Shown: positions 1-11,900, numbered from the stretch's first letter. The stretch: 63,362 nucleotides of DNA from Scenedesmus sp. ARA3 (GCA_004335835.1 RWJK01000909.1:1-63362), one strand, 5' to 3'. The notes: generated by a model not told the origin, from the sequence alone. Program-made: numbers and translations.

Positions 1-53
<53 letters not shown>
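1..53. repeat. (CTG)n trinucleotide microsatellite at the 3' end of an intron
   Basis: An uninterrupted CTG/TGC run starts at the first base of the window and stops at CCGCAG (54-59), which serves as the 3' splice site of the peptidase exon beginning at 60. The true length is unknown because the run is cut by the window edge. It takes the place of a normal polypyrimidine tract. The same arrangement recurs in the MscS gene. Confidence 0.95.
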
Positions 54-55
<2 letters not shown>

Positions 56-59
56 GCAG

Positions 60-167
60 GGCGATGAAGACAAGATTGTGCCCCCTGAGCAGTCGGAGGC
101 GATGTGGGAAGCGCTCAAGGCCAAAGGCCTGCCCACCACACTCATGATGTACAAGGTGCGCCTGCTG

Positions 168-206
<39 letters not shown>

Positions 207-671
207 AGCTGCTACAATCATGCTATCATGCTGCTACACGTACCCTGTGCACCATGTACTGCAAGTTGTGTTGCACTTCACAAGCGGTGCTTACGCCGTG
301 CTTACGTGGAGCGGCTGCCAAACCTGCCGGCGGTTGCTGATGGCTCACGCTGCTCCCAGCTCCACTGCTGCATTGTTTCGGCGACTCTGCCAGCGGCATC
401 CATACTGTGCCTGCAATCAATAGCGTCTCCTGGTTCGTCACGTGCGCTGCTGCTTGGGCTACGCTGGCTGCAGGGCGAGCAGCACGGCTTCCGCAAGGCA
501 GAGAACATCCGCTCTGCACTGGAGGGGGAGATGTTCTTCTACGGGCAGGTCCTAGGTTTCAAGGCCAGCTATAGCCCTGAGTTGCAGCCCATGACCATTG
601 ACAATCTGCCTGATACCGGTGCAAAGCCAGCGACTAGCGCACCGGCAGCTGCACGCAAAGACGAGCTGTGA
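60..671 (+). CDS. C-terminus of an S9-family (acylaminoacyl-peptidase-like) serine peptidase with a KDEL tail; partial, 5' end outside the window
   Basis: Two exons are visible, 60-155 and 474-671, joined in phase 0 by an intron of 318 bases (GTGCGC donor, CTGCAG acceptor). The first exon carries GDEDKIVPPEQ, the strand-turn that holds the catalytic Asp in prolyl-oligopeptidase-fold enzymes. The second starts with GEQHGFR, the usual segment around the catalytic His. The nucleophile Ser must lie upstream of the window. The family removes acyl-amino acids or dipeptides from peptide N-termini. The protein ends ARKDEL followed by TGA; KDEL is the canonical ER-retrieval signal, so an ER-lumen location is inferred if the missing N-terminus carries a signal peptide. 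The intron has no in-frame stop, so the reading frame runs through it, and the intron holds its own CTG run. A plain alpha/beta hydrolase is the main alternative. Confidence 0.85.
168..206. repeat. (TGC)n microsatellite inside the peptidase intron
   Basis: About thirteen TGC units lie directly after the donor of the 156-473 intron. In the frame of the flanking exons they would read as poly-Cys, which argues that the region is not normally translated. Confidence 0.9.
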
Positions 672-1367
672 CGTGTTTCTCTGCTGGTATTTCTTGCAGT
701 GTGAAGTTCACACTGGAGGGTTGCTGCAGCAGTTGCTGGGAGTCAGTCCTATCTTGGTGGTTGACTCAACTCATGATGCTGCAGGGTTGGCAGGATGTTG
801 GGTGAAGCATCATGATGGTTGTACAGCTTGGATTGTTGCAAATATATAGCCTGTGCAGGGTGTCCGACTAGGTTTTGCTTCTGTGCGGTCTTCTCCTCTG
901 ACATCTTGAAAGCACGTTGCAGGGAGCATTTCTGCTGGTGAACGGTCATGTATGCTATAGACCCCTGCAAGGCCAGTGCCTGTCATTGGATGCCAGCAAC
1001 CAAGGGCAGTCAGTGCTGAGAGATCAGCTGTGTGTGTTTCTGTGCTGGTGACAAGCTTGGGGTTGTAAAGCGCGACTCACCATGAACATACTAGCAAACG
1101 CTAGCTAACTGGGTCTGCATCTGGGTCTCTTCAACTATTTGCAAGACAGTTGTGCCGGTTCACCTTCGAGTTTGGGAGGGTAATGTGAGCAACACTTGGC
1201 CAGTCTCCAACAAATACGATATAATTTATTAAGCCAAACAAACTGATCAATGCGAGTCTCGTAGGCCAACTCGTTACCGAATCGTCACCAGGAGGCCCTG
1301 CTGCTTGCAACTCGTGCTTTATCCAGTTCAACAGCAGGTCGAGTTACCGGAGCAGATACCTGCACTA
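672..1367. other. 3' UTR of the peptidase and 5' flank of the MscS gene
   Basis: No coding potential was recognised here. A TGTAA signal at 1064-1068 fits the chlorophyte polyadenylation element and would give the peptidase mRNA a 3' UTR of about 400 bases. The rest, up to the ATG at 1368, is the likely promoter and 5' UTR of the channel gene. Confidence 0.5.
1064..1068 (+). terminator. TGTAA polyadenylation signal, peptidase gene
   Basis: TGTAA is the usual polyadenylation element in green algae. This is the first copy found downstream of the KDEL stop codon, about 390 bases away. The assignment rests on motif and position only. Confidence 0.4.
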
Positions 1368-2984
1368 ATGCTGTCAGCGTTGCACCAGGGTCCGTGCAGG
1401 CTGCAGCATAGCAGTTGCACCCACCTCAGGAAGCAGTGCCCGGCTCCTCTGGGTGTTGTCTGGGTTGTTCCTGCAAGCCGGAGAAGCCAGCCATCCGCCA
1501 GAAGGTGAGGTTTCAAGGAGCAAGCAGTGTTTACGGGCAGCATGATGGGTGCTGTGCGCTGTCAGTTGTTGTGACTCAGCAGTTACACCAGTTGCTGCCA
1601 CAGTGGCACTGGCCTCTACTTCACAGTAGGAACTTGCAGGATGCGCCACAACTGCGCGCACTGGCGGCGTTGCATCTAGTGCTGTCGTTAAGTTTAACAG
1701 TTAAATGCTCAAGCCTGCCTTCCTGGCTCCCGCACTGCACACCACATCCATCCACTTCACCATGTGTGTTGTTGCCAACGACTGAGTGTGCCATTTCAGG
1801 CGCCCTGCACAGGCAGTCCAAGCAGCAGCACTGGCAGCCAAGCCAGGATTCATTGCTACGTTGATAACTGACCACCTGCTGGGCGGAGCTGGTGGAGGAC
1901 TAGATGACAAGGCACAGTTTTTGGTGGCACATGGCATCGGCCACCTGCTGGTGCCGCTGCTGTTTGGTTGGGCCATCACAACTGCCATGCGCAACGTGGC
2001 ACAAGGCGCACGCCGGTGCGTCACACAAAATCGCAGCCGCAGTTGCTTAGACAAGTAATAACAGCAGCAGCAGTTTGGTGCTGGTTCAAGCCAAGCCCGT
2101 GCAGCGGCAGATGCTGGAGCAGTGTGCTTTGAGTTGAACCTGTGCATGGGCCAGTGTTGCAGAAGCTTCCCAGCAGCCGCTGCAGCAAGCGCCACACACA
2201 ACATATCAGCAAATGGGGTGTATCAGCTATGTTGCATGTGTGTTGTACCCGCAGGTGGGTGGAGGAGAACCCCAACCAGCCCGTGACAGCAGAGGTGATC
2301 GGCATGCTGCCGGCGGCGCTGGAGTCGCCCACCATCTTCACTGTCTGGACCATGGTGGCCGTCAGGTGTGGTGACACTGCCTTACACACACAAGGCTGAT
2401 ATATACAACACAATGGCCTTAGGCTTATATATACAATACAATTGCCTTGCATGACTTTGCCCTACATACACCTTGCCTGCATGTACAAGCAGCCCTGTTT
2501 GCTTCACATCAACCTCCACCTTGACGGTATGTGCTTGGGCAAATATGTACGCCAGCATGCTGATGGAATAATGAATGCGCATTTGCTGTCAGCTGCGGCG
2601 CCCAGGTGCACACTTGACCACCGCGAACAGGCCTGCCAATTGTGATTATGTCGCTGAGCTGCGCGGCTTAAAATGCTGCCTACCGCGGCAGGATCGTGCG
2701 CAACGCTGCCTGGCTGCTGGACGCATTTGTACATACGTTTGATGCCAAGTGGAACAAGGCGGCAGGTGAGGCCGCCTGCCAATTGCCATTGCAGGCAGAC
2801 CAACTTCGTGCCTAATATAGTATCTGCATGCACTGGCAGCATGCCACGCGGCTATCAGTAACATCCCTGTGCATCAGGCACGAAGTTTGGTGTGCAGGTT
2901 GGCATCTGCTCTGCGGCTGAGATGAGATGGACTGTGTTGCGGGCAGCACGCTGACCTCACTGACATCTGTGTGCGCATGCTTGC

Positions 2985-3026
<42 letters not shown>

Positions 3027-6000
3027 AGATCTACTGGTTGAGACCATCTGCAGCTACCTGGTGCCCATTGACCTGGCCCTGGTCAAGCTGTACAGCCTGC
3101 TCACGGTCGCTTTTGCAACAGTGGTGCTGGTCAAGTGGTGCGTGCGGCAGCGTGAAAGGACAGGGATGCACCTCCCACACCGCCAGCTTCCTGTTGGATA
3201 GGCTGGGGTGAATGCTCTGACAGCATTCAGCGTGCATGCAGCATGCAGGCCCTGTGTTTTAGGGAGTAAGCATTCTCAGCATAGGATTGCGTGTTACGTC
3301 TCGTGTAAAGCAACGGCGTTTGCAAAGTGCACTGCCTGAGTTTCCTGGTTGTGTCCATGTGCGCGACACAGGGGTCTTGCATGAAGTCACAATGGTGGGG
3401 CATGCCAGATCAACGGAGTGCTTGTGCTTGTGCTTGGACAGCTGCTGCATGGCACACAATTTGCCGCGGCGCAATCAACGCACTGCTGCTGCTGCTGCTG
3501 CTGCGCATTTGTTTGATGTGCAGGAAGACCATCGCGCTGGAGTACTATCTGCTCAAGCGACAAAGCCAGGCGATGGCAGAGAGCGGCAGCAGCAAGCGAG
3601 GCGCAGTGGGTGACCTGGAGGCTGTGGAGCGGCTGCTGGTGCCGCTGGATGCGTGAGTTGCGGTAGCACCTGCTGACGTATTAGCTGCAGGGTGAATGTG
3701 TCATGTTTGTTTTGGTTGGTTAAAGGGGGTGGGCATAATCCCGTCATGTGGTTCCTGCAGCAGCGTGTGGCTGAGGGTTAGCACGTGCTTGCCTGAGATG
3801 CCAGCAAGCAGCAATGCAACACCGGGCAGGTTGAGCTGCCACAGCACACTCTGCAAGAGCATTCGGCGCGTCCACAGCAACCTGCAGCACGCTTGAAAGC
3901 ACGATGCATCTGCTTGCCTCCTTGTATGGCCTTCTAGCAGTACGCTGACTTACCTGCGCGTGCTGTACTGCCTGCTGCAGTGTGAGCAGCTGGCTGGCAT
4001 ACGTTGCGGCTGCGCTGGTGTGTGTGCAGGTGCTGGGCGTGAATGTTGCGCCGCTGCTGGCAGTTGGTGGCGCCAGCGGCATCATCGTTGGCCTTGTGAG
4101 TGAGACACACACAGCACATGCACACCGCGTTTGATTCCATCAGACATGGAAGGCAGCATTGCGCACACAGCGACTAGCCCTTAGAGACCTGTTTGAGCCG
4201 CCTGTGCCAGGTCTGGGTGTGCACCCTGCCTGCATGCAGTACTGGCAGTAGTGCTGGGCAGCCTCCTCTCTGAACAGGCGGCTGGCATTGACACAGAAGT
4301 CCCTGGTGGCGGTGCCCTTCAATCGTTTTTCAGGCTGCGACAGGTGTGCCGCCACTCACTTACACCGACAGGCACCACACAGGCTTGCACCCCACAGGCA
4401 CGATACAGGCTTGCTGGCTAGCAGAATATGGCACTGGCTGCAGGCGCATGGATGGTCTGCTGCTTGATGTGCACCAAGTGCCCTCTCACGCTGCTGACGC
4501 TGGCTGTTGCAAAATTGGCTGCTACTTGTGGCCTGCAGAGCACGCAGCAGATCCTGACCAATGCCATCATGGGCCTCAGCCTGGTGAGCGAGCCGCAGCT
4601 GCCACAGCCCTGAACACCTTCAACCCTGGACAGCTGTCAGCAGAAACGGGGCAGCCACAAGCCACAGCTTGTGTGCTGCCGCTGGTGTTCATTTAAGTTA
4701 GCGAAAGATGGCTGCTGACAGCGCTGTTCATTGATCTGCTGCAACGTGCTGTGGCAGAGCATGCAGGCAGGCGCCTTTTCACATCAAAGTTCACACCAGC
4801 AGCAACATCCTGCAGTCCAAGCTCAGCAGCTTGCACGGCGAGGGGTTTCTTTCCGCCTTGTGGCCTGGTTCACTTTGCCTGTTGTCTTTGATCTGTCTGT
4901 GAACTGCTGTGGCTGCCGCTGCTGGCAGTTCCTGGCGCGGCCGTTTGTGCCTGGTGACAGCGTGACCCTGGGCAGCGCTGGCACTGGCCTGACTGGCATT
5001 GTGGAGGCCATCACTCCCATGCGCACCACCCTGCGCACAGAAGATGACATACTTGTCACTGTACCCAACAAGGTGACGGCAGAAATTGGCAATGGACGAT
5101 GCTTCTTTGCTTGAGTGCGGTGCCAAGGCAGCACCTGGTATTGCAATTATGGTGCTGGCACCAACACAGAGAACTGCAGACGCTTCCCACAGGCAGCAGC
5201 GGCCCACTCGCGGCAACTCAACGCCACCCAAGCAGAAAATCAAACTGCTGCTGCGCCGCGCAACAGAGCGCAGTCGGTCAACTGCATGCATCTGTCGCCT
5301 CCTCACACAACAAGCTGCTGAAGCATGCGCTGTATTATTCCACAAACCCCGCTGTCATCTTGTGCCGCGCAGACAGTGGCAGACATGATTGTGTTCAACC
5401 GCAGCGCCACTATCAGCAGGGGGCGCCTGGCCAGTGCCAACAGGAAGAGTGAGCCGCTAAAGCTCAAGCTCAAGGTGCCGCATGCAGCAGCAGAGCAGCT
5501 GGGGGCCCTCAAAGCAGCAGTGGAAGAAGTGCTGTATGCAGCAGACAGCTCGGCAGCACTCACAGCAGCGGCGGCGGCTGTAGCGGAGGCGGCTACAGCC
5601 GGCAGCGAAAGTGAGCAGGAGGATTGGGCGCCTTTGATCAAGAAAAACAGCAGCAGCAGCAGCAGCAGCAGCATGCTGCTGAGTGGCGAGTTTGTTGGGC
5701 CGTTGGTCAAGCGAGGCAGTGTGGAGATCCAGCTGAGCAAGTTCACTGATGCTGGCCTGGAGCTGCTGGTGAAGGTGCGGCTACTGCAGCAGCGTTCAGA
5801 TATGTGCTGCAATAAGGTGTTGTGTGCTTGTTGAGGGTGCCATGATTGATGTCATGAGCACCATGCCACACCATGCCAGTCACTCCTTGACTGCCTGCAC
5901 TGTGATGCAAGCAGCAGCCTTGCTGGAGCAGCTGTGACCAATGCCGCGAGGTGCCCTGCTTCAACTGGTGCGCTGCCATGCCTACAGCTCCCGCCGCAGC

Positions 6001-6258
6001 ACGCAGACCAGCATTGCTGGGTCAAATGCACAGCCGGCCCATTGTTGCACAGCAATCTGTTTCTGCTTAAGCTGCATGCAGTGAGAGCACCACTGCTCTG
6101 TCTGCACTCACCTGTGTCTTGCCACCCTGCTGCTGCTGCTGCTGCTGCTGCTGCAGGGCCACCTGTGCACCGACCCCAGCAGCCCAGCAGTGCAGGCAAT
6201 GCTGCTGCAGCTGAACAGCAGGGCGCGGCAGCTGGGGGCAGTCATGGTCAACCTGTGA
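1368..6258 (+). CDS. MscS-like mechanosensitive ion channel, probably organelle targeted
   Basis: Exons read as 1368-1504, 1800-2015, 2255-2365, 2692-2765, an optional 12-base exon 2878-2889, 3029-3137, 3524-3652, 3981-4095, 4539-4583, 4929-5072, 5373-5774 and 6157-6258, giving about 531 aa in one frame. The first ATG-initiated exon encodes a Ser/Arg/Cys-rich, acid-free leader (ending ASRRSQPSARR) that looks like a plastid or mitochondrial transit peptide. Several membrane helices follow. The pore-lining helix is QVLGVNVAPLLAVGGASG, continuing IIVGL then STQQILTNAIMG, and the MscS beta-domain follows as FLARPFVPGDSV with TGIVEAITPMRTTLRTEDD and TVPNK. This matches the MSL/MscS family, which releases osmotic pressure by opening under membrane tension. 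The C-terminal exon has an Ala-rich stretch and a poly-Ser run encoded by CAG-register repeats. The fold assignment is strong; the target organelle is inferred. Confidence 0.88.
2986..3025. repeat. (TGC)n microsatellite directly before a 3' splice site of the MscS gene
   Basis: About thirteen repeat units run into CTCAG at 3024-3028, the acceptor of the exon starting at 3029. This is the second clear case in the window of a CTG run where the polypyrimidine tract should be. Confidence 0.9.
5651..5672 (+). repeat. AGC run encoding poly-Ser in the MscS C-terminal domain
   Basis: A CAG-type repeat is read in the AGC frame and gives about eight serines in an acidic, Ala-rich insert of the cytosolic domain. 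The insert is absent from bacterial MscS and is probably a variable linker. Confidence 0.8.
6127..6153. repeat. (CTG)9 directly before the last MscS exon
   Basis: Nine CTG units abut the CAG acceptor at 6154-6156 of the final exon, 6157-6258. This is a third copy of the same CTG-run acceptor design. Confidence 0.9.
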
Positions 6259-7827
6259 GGAGGGGTTGCATGCAGATGGGCACGAGCACATTACATTAGA
6301 ATTGCATCGGCCGCACCTGCTGCTGTGGTGCCTGTCAAGGATGATGTGTGCTGCACCACTGTGACACCAGGTGTCCAGCAGCACATGCGGCTGAGCTCCG
6401 AAGGACCCTGGCATTTGTCTGGGCAGTGGCAGCAGCAGCTGCAGCTAGGGGCACGTCAAATTGCATGCCCAGGGCATGTCAAGGTGCTGCTTCGCGTGTC
6501 AACTTGGCTGGTATGAATAACAATAATAATAATAGTCTTCTTGTAAGCCATACCTTGTCATCGGCATCGGCAACCGCGCCCCGTACGCTGGTATGAATGT
6601 CCAAGTTCATGTGCAGACAGCCTATATCGTTACTGGATGGACACATATACACGTGCAGCGCATGGCATGTGCTGCCTGACACCCGGGGTGGCAACAGGAT
6701 CACTTAGATGTTCTGTGACAGACTTTGCCTGCAGTGACTGCAGCTGACTCATTGTTGGTCAGATATGTTGGTATGTACGTGTGTGCAGCGGTTCAGAAGT
6801 CAGTATGACTGCTTGAACTGCTGCAGGTACGTCATGCGCAGCAGTTGTAGAGCTGCTGACTCCGTCTGGCCAGCGGCCTGACCACCTGGTACTTTACATG
6901 TAGTCATCACACCCACCGGGTGGGTTCGCACATGTGTTCTGTCCGTAGTGCGACTCATGCAACTGGAGCAACTGCAGTGAAATACGAAGATGCGTAAAAT
7001 TAACTTTTAACAGGAGGAGCACCAGCCTGGGCAACGGCAGCCCCCGCCACAGGTCCCGGCAGAAACTGTCGTATCGACAACGAAGATATCCAGCTATCCA
7101 AAAAAAACATACGATAAATTTGAGAAGGTCGATTAAAGGTTTAAATGGGGTCCATTATCCTGTCTAAGCTGGAGTTTCTGGTTGGCATCGTCACCGGGAG
7201 CACGCATGGCGATGTTGCTCTCGCTTCATACGCTCCGTATCCGCTGGGTTTAGGCAGTTAAATGCTGATAGAGGTTGTTCGGGTACGTTGAGGGCAGTTT
7301 CGTTCCATACTAACGATGTAAGGGCAGTGACACCGTTCGTTCAGCCCTGCCTGCCACTGTGCTGCCCTGTTTCAACCTTCAAAAACTGTTGAGTTCATCT
7401 AAATACAGAACACGTGTTGTCTGAGATCCTTCTTTGCATTCAGGAAGTAAGATCACGAGGTTGTGTAACAAGTGCGGACGACTCCTTTTGCCTGCCTCTC
7501 CTTATACGGTGTGCACCGCAGGTCTGATGTTGTCGGCTATTTGGTACATATCAGGCAACTATTGCTTTCAGAATAGATCGTTCACCCCTGCATCGGCATA
7601 ATTTCAGGGAGCCTAGTCGGACAAGACGTGTGTCGCCTTCGCGAGCAGGCAAGCTGCCGTGCGTGTTGCTCACACACCGTGATTGGTCTGATGTGTGCGT
7701 TTCAAGGCCAAGACATGCAGCATTGCTCTGTGCCATGACAGCCTACGTCGTGGATGCAATTACGGATCAGCCCTTCCTGTGGACACAAACTTACATTGGT
7801 ACTTTCACTGCTTGCTGACGGCTGCAG
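6259..7827. other. Intergenic: MscS 3' UTR and upstream region of the Gln-rich gene
   Basis: No reading frame with family resemblance was found on either strand. The part from about 6900 to 7600 is less CTG-rich than its surroundings and contains an A-rich patch around 7099-7125. It most likely holds the promoter of the gene starting at 7828, but no element can be named. Confidence 0.4.
6542..6546 (+). terminator. TGTAA polyadenylation signal, MscS gene
   Basis: This TGTAA lies 284 bases after the stop codon, shortly after a short AATAAT-rich stretch at about 6517-6535. Spacing and motif fit the 3' end of the channel transcript. Confidence 0.5.
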
Positions 7828-8003
7828 ATGGCTGAATCCCACTGCCTCCGTCACGGAAGCAGCCTGACTGGCGCCAAATCACATCCATACGCCTGGGCGA
7901 AGTGCAGCCATCGTAGCAAAGAAACACAACGTGAAAACACCTCGCAAACGTCGTGCTGCGGTGATGCCAGCTGGGCAGGCGACTGGTCCCGCCAGCAGCT
8001 GGG

Positions 8004-8042
<39 letters not shown>

Positions 8043-8925
8043 ACAGCAGCAGCAGGAACAGCAGCAGTTGAAACAGCTCGCTGCTGCTCCGGCCAAGGCG
8101 CTGGCAGCAGCCACAGCAGCAAATGGCGTTGGAGTGGCTCTGCTGCAGTTGCAGCAGAATTGGCAGTCACCGCTGCGCTGCCCTGGTGCTGGCGTTGTGA
8201 CTGCACAAGTACAGCAGCAGGTGAGCATGCTGCCTATTGCACAGGATGCAGTTGTGCCGCCCCTCCTGTGGGTGTGGCACATGCAATCATCGAGGACAGG
8301 CTTGCAACACCCAGGGGAAAACCGTGTGGCTGCCACAAGTGCATGCATCTCCAACAGCAGGCTGCTAGCTGCATCTTCGAACTCCTTTGCGCCACTCACC
8401 CTACCGGTCCGCCCTCTGCTGCTCCTGCTGCTGCTGCCTCTGCTGCCGCTGCTATTGCTGCTGCCACTGCCGCGTGTTCACCTCCTGCAGAAGCGCGCAG
8501 CTTTCCTGGAGACAGCGCTGCAGCTGGCAAACAACTCGCTGGAAGCCACCATGCACTACCTCCACAGCGCACACCTGCTGAGTGACGACCCGCCATCAGC
8601 AAATGCAGCACTAGATATTGCTGAGCAGCACCTAGCACACACTCTGCGCAGAACCAAGATTGCAGTGCAGATGGCAGCGGCTGTGAGGCATGCGGCGCTG
8701 CAGCAGCAGCTGCAGCAGCAGCTGCAGCAGCCGCTACAGCAGCAGCAGCAGCAGCAGCAGCATGGGCAGGCGTTAGCTGCTTGTCTGCAGCTGCAGCAGC
8801 AGCAGGGGCAGCAGCAGCAGCAGCAGCAGATGCAGTGGCAGGCGCACTGCATGCAGACTGAAGATGGGGAGGAGGTGTGCAGCAGGTGGCAGCCGAGCAC
8901 CACGCAGACAGCTTGTATGCAGTAG
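7828..8925 (+). CDS. Gln/Ala-rich protein of unknown function, probably two exons
   Basis: The frame is open over 365 codons, but 8221-8490 has the look of an intron: it starts GTGAGC, ends in a pyrimidine-rich tract with CTGCAG, is 270 bases long and is in phase 0 on both sides. Removing it leaves exons 7828-8220 and 8491-8925 and a 275-aa protein. The first exon has a short polar N-terminus, then twelve consecutive CAG codons and further Gln/Glu blocks, then an Ala/Leu segment. The second exon begins KRAAFLETALQLANNSLEA, a plausible amphipathic helix, continues as a helix-rich segment to about residue 190, and ends in three Gln blocks. No family is recognised; poly-Gln and helical composition suggest a nuclear or scaffold-type protein, which is only a guess. 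Start choice and reality of the first exon are uncertain. Confidence 0.5.
8005..8040 (+). repeat. (CAG)12 encoding poly-Gln
   Basis: Twelve perfect CAG codons lie in frame in the first exon of the Gln-rich gene, followed by interrupted CAG blocks. Further CAG blocks at about 8701-8766 and 8791-8829 encode the C-terminal Gln tracts. Confidence 0.9.
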
Positions 8926-11900
8926 CATGTGGCTGCGTGCCGTGCATGCTGTACTGCCAGGCTCTCATGAAAGCTTTGTGCTGCTGCTGAGGGCTTGTAG
9001 CAGTCAGGTGCTTCCTGCTTCCATGCAGCAACTGGTTGCAGCGCAGGATCGGCTTGGGACGCCACACATTTTTGTTGTTTGTTGGGAAGAGCGCAGCCAA
9101 ATCTGTGAAACTTAGGCCCCGCTCAGCTGCTCCTGTGTCCTGGCATGCAGTACAGCTGTGAGTGGTTGCCCTGTTGTCATGTTTGTTGCTTTGCTCGGTG
9201 CGTGCTGTTCATGCTGCAAGCGGCTGCTGGCTGGCACTGACACGTGCTGCAGGCAGAGCTGTGATGGCTTGGTGATGGCAGGGGCTGTGCAGATTGATGT
9301 TGGTGTGACGAGTCCCTGTTCTCAACCAACATGTGTTTCGTGCTTTTGTTTCAGCATCCATATCTTGAAGTTCAAGGCTGTTCTGCTGCCTTGTTGCTTT
9401 ATTGTTGGTGAAGCTGAAGCTGTTGTTGTTGTTTTAACGCAACCTGGTATAACAGCTGACATGGCCATGCAAGTGCCCAAGCAGGGGCTGGTTACATGCC
9501 ATGTGGCATCACTTTGTTTGTGCAGTATCAGCATTTGCAGGTGTTGCTTGCTGTGTTTTTTCAGCAAGCCGCACGAGGTTCAGGCACCAGCAATTTAGCT
9601 GCTGTCTGCTTTTACCATTTTGCGGTCTGCAAGACCAGGTTTGAAGCTGTGCACAGCTGGCAGATGACGGAGGACAGCCCATAACGTGTGTTACTCTGTG
9701 CCAGCAGCATTTCGTGCAGCGTACCTCTATGGTCTGCCTCCCATACCCGAGCTGCACGCTACCGAAATAGCTGCTGCAGCTATCTATTTTATGAAGCTGC
9801 AGGAGATTATGATTACAGCTGCCGCTCCTATGCTCTGGTCCTGAGGCCACTGCTTATGTGCGGCAGAGCTTTCCTTCGACCTGTACAGCGTATGCACCCC
9901 TTTGAACAGTCGGAAACCTACCTTTGTGGCTGCACAGATGCTTGGTGGTTGTGTGCAGGCCAATTTGGTGTTTCCCAAGGCTGCAGCCTTTGCAGCAGAT
10001 GTGCTGCTGCTGTGTTGCGTGCCACTGGTTGACTCTGTGCAGTGCAGATGCTTACGGCTGCCTGGATGGCATTGCTGAGGCTGATGTACTGGCTCATTGT
10101 GCCATGTGCAACTGCTCAGGCTGTTGTTGTTGCGTAGCATTGGCTGCGGTTGTTCTTGTGCTGGAGTGTGCAGGCTGTATATGCAATGGTGACTTGCAGA
10201 GGTTTCAGGGTTTGTGAGTGTGCGCGGCTGGTTGCTGCAGACATTGCTGGCATGTTGGTTGTCATGAGTTGTTCTGCAGGTGGTGAGAGGTTTTCGGCTG
10301 TCCCTGTCAGCATATGCTACTGTGGTGTCAGGCTGGATATTTGAGAACAGATTTCATCACCCAGCAGAGGGACGAGCCTGCCTCAATGCGTTGCCGCCTG
10401 GAATGCTGAGCACACGCGTAGAGCGGAATAGCGGATACTGTCACGCTGTGCTTGCACTGTAATGAACAGCATGCTTTTGTTATGTCACCCGGCCGGTGTT
10501 TTTGCTGGCCCAGCATGCTGTGTTGGCCTTGCATGCCAGCTTGGCGCGTTTTTGTGTGAGTGCCTGGCCTTGTTGCCTGCCAGGGTGTGTGCCGGTGTGC
10601 TGCTGGCTGGGGTAGCGAGTTGGAGCACTGCACACGCTGCAGCTGCAAAGACAACACATGTGACGCATCAACATATACATGGCCTCCTTTGAACGGCCAG
10701 GGCAGCATTGCACGTGGCTGCAGCATCACTGCTTGAGTGGCAGAAGAATAGAGCAGTGAGCAGCAGCAGAGCGTGCATGTCATACTGCTTACAGTACCTG
10801 GCTGAACAGAGGTGTGTCTGCATTGGCTGCGTCTGTACTGTTTGAAGTTGGTTGGTATCTCTGAGAAGCGGGCTGCATTGAGTATGTGCGAGTTGGTTGT
10901 GGTTGTGGGTGGTGGTAAGCATTGTACAGAGCAACGCAGCGATGCAGTCAGCCGCCGTACAATCAGATACAGGCGCTGCAGCAGTGGTGCAGCCATGCAT
11001 GGTGTTCTGCGCTCACGAAATGTTTGCATGTCTCCATCGCACGCCTAAGCATGACGTACAAAGAAATCGCGAAGTGTCAGGATGTGTGTTTGGTTGTGTG
11101 ACTGCCTATGTTGTTGCTCGGAGAGTTGCTTGTGGCTGACTGTTGGCCGTTGTTTGAGCTGCAACTGTGTGCACTGCAGTGGCCACGTTCCATGCGGACC
11201 ACTGTTTTTGCAGTGACACATGTTGCGTCTCCTCTTTTGCGCCTACTGCTGCAAGCAGGGCCGGCTGGCAAACACTCCGCAGGCAGGGTTGGATCTGGGT
11301 GACAGGGGGTGGGGGTGCTTTTCAGCAGGAGTGTAAGGCAGCCTGCAGGTGTTGAGATGTTTGTGAGCAAGGGCCTGTGATGCACGACACGATGGAAAGT
11401 TGCATTTTTGGTGTGTTTGTTGACATCCCACACATGGTGCATCGTGCATCATACATTTGGGCCCCTTCAGGCCTTGTGTCGATTCAATTTGCAGGAGTAA
11501 GCTGCTCTGCACCGGCTGGTTACACATTGGTAGCACAGCTGCAGAGCTCTTGCTCGTGTTGCGTGACAGCAGCATGCCGGCTGGCGCGTACGCCTGCTGT
11601 GTTCAGGGTTTGAAGTTCAAAGTAGCTCTCACAGCCGGTTTTATCTCTTACACTTCTGATGTCAGCAGACAGCAGACTTTTTTGTGCTGGCTGGGCTGTA
11701 TGCAGCCCCGAGTCATGTTTGTTTGTTGCACCAATCATGCTTGGAATTGTGCCAGGCGCATGGCTGTTCGCGTCTCACAAAAGTTACTGCTCAGCAAGAA
11801 ACGGTTGTTTAACATATAAAACCACGGCATTTGCGATTACACTGTGCACTTTTTGAGCTGCGTGCTGTACTGCTTGAGGCATGCATGGCTCTTGTTTAAA

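Noticed and set aside
3942..3979. MscS exon starting at 3941, giving TLTYLRVLYCLLQ
   Set aside because: It cannot be joined in frame to the QVLGVNVAPLL segment. Using the acceptor ending at 3980 gives one continuous exon, 3981-4095, with a proper membrane helix.
7828..8925. CAG arrays as a CRISPR-like or satellite array
   Set aside because: They are simple trinucleotide repeats without spacers, in frame with a coding region.
10328..11029. Minus-strand open frame of 233 codons
   Set aside because: Composition is Cys/His/Gln-rich without domains or splice structure, typical of chance open frames in this T/G-skewed DNA.
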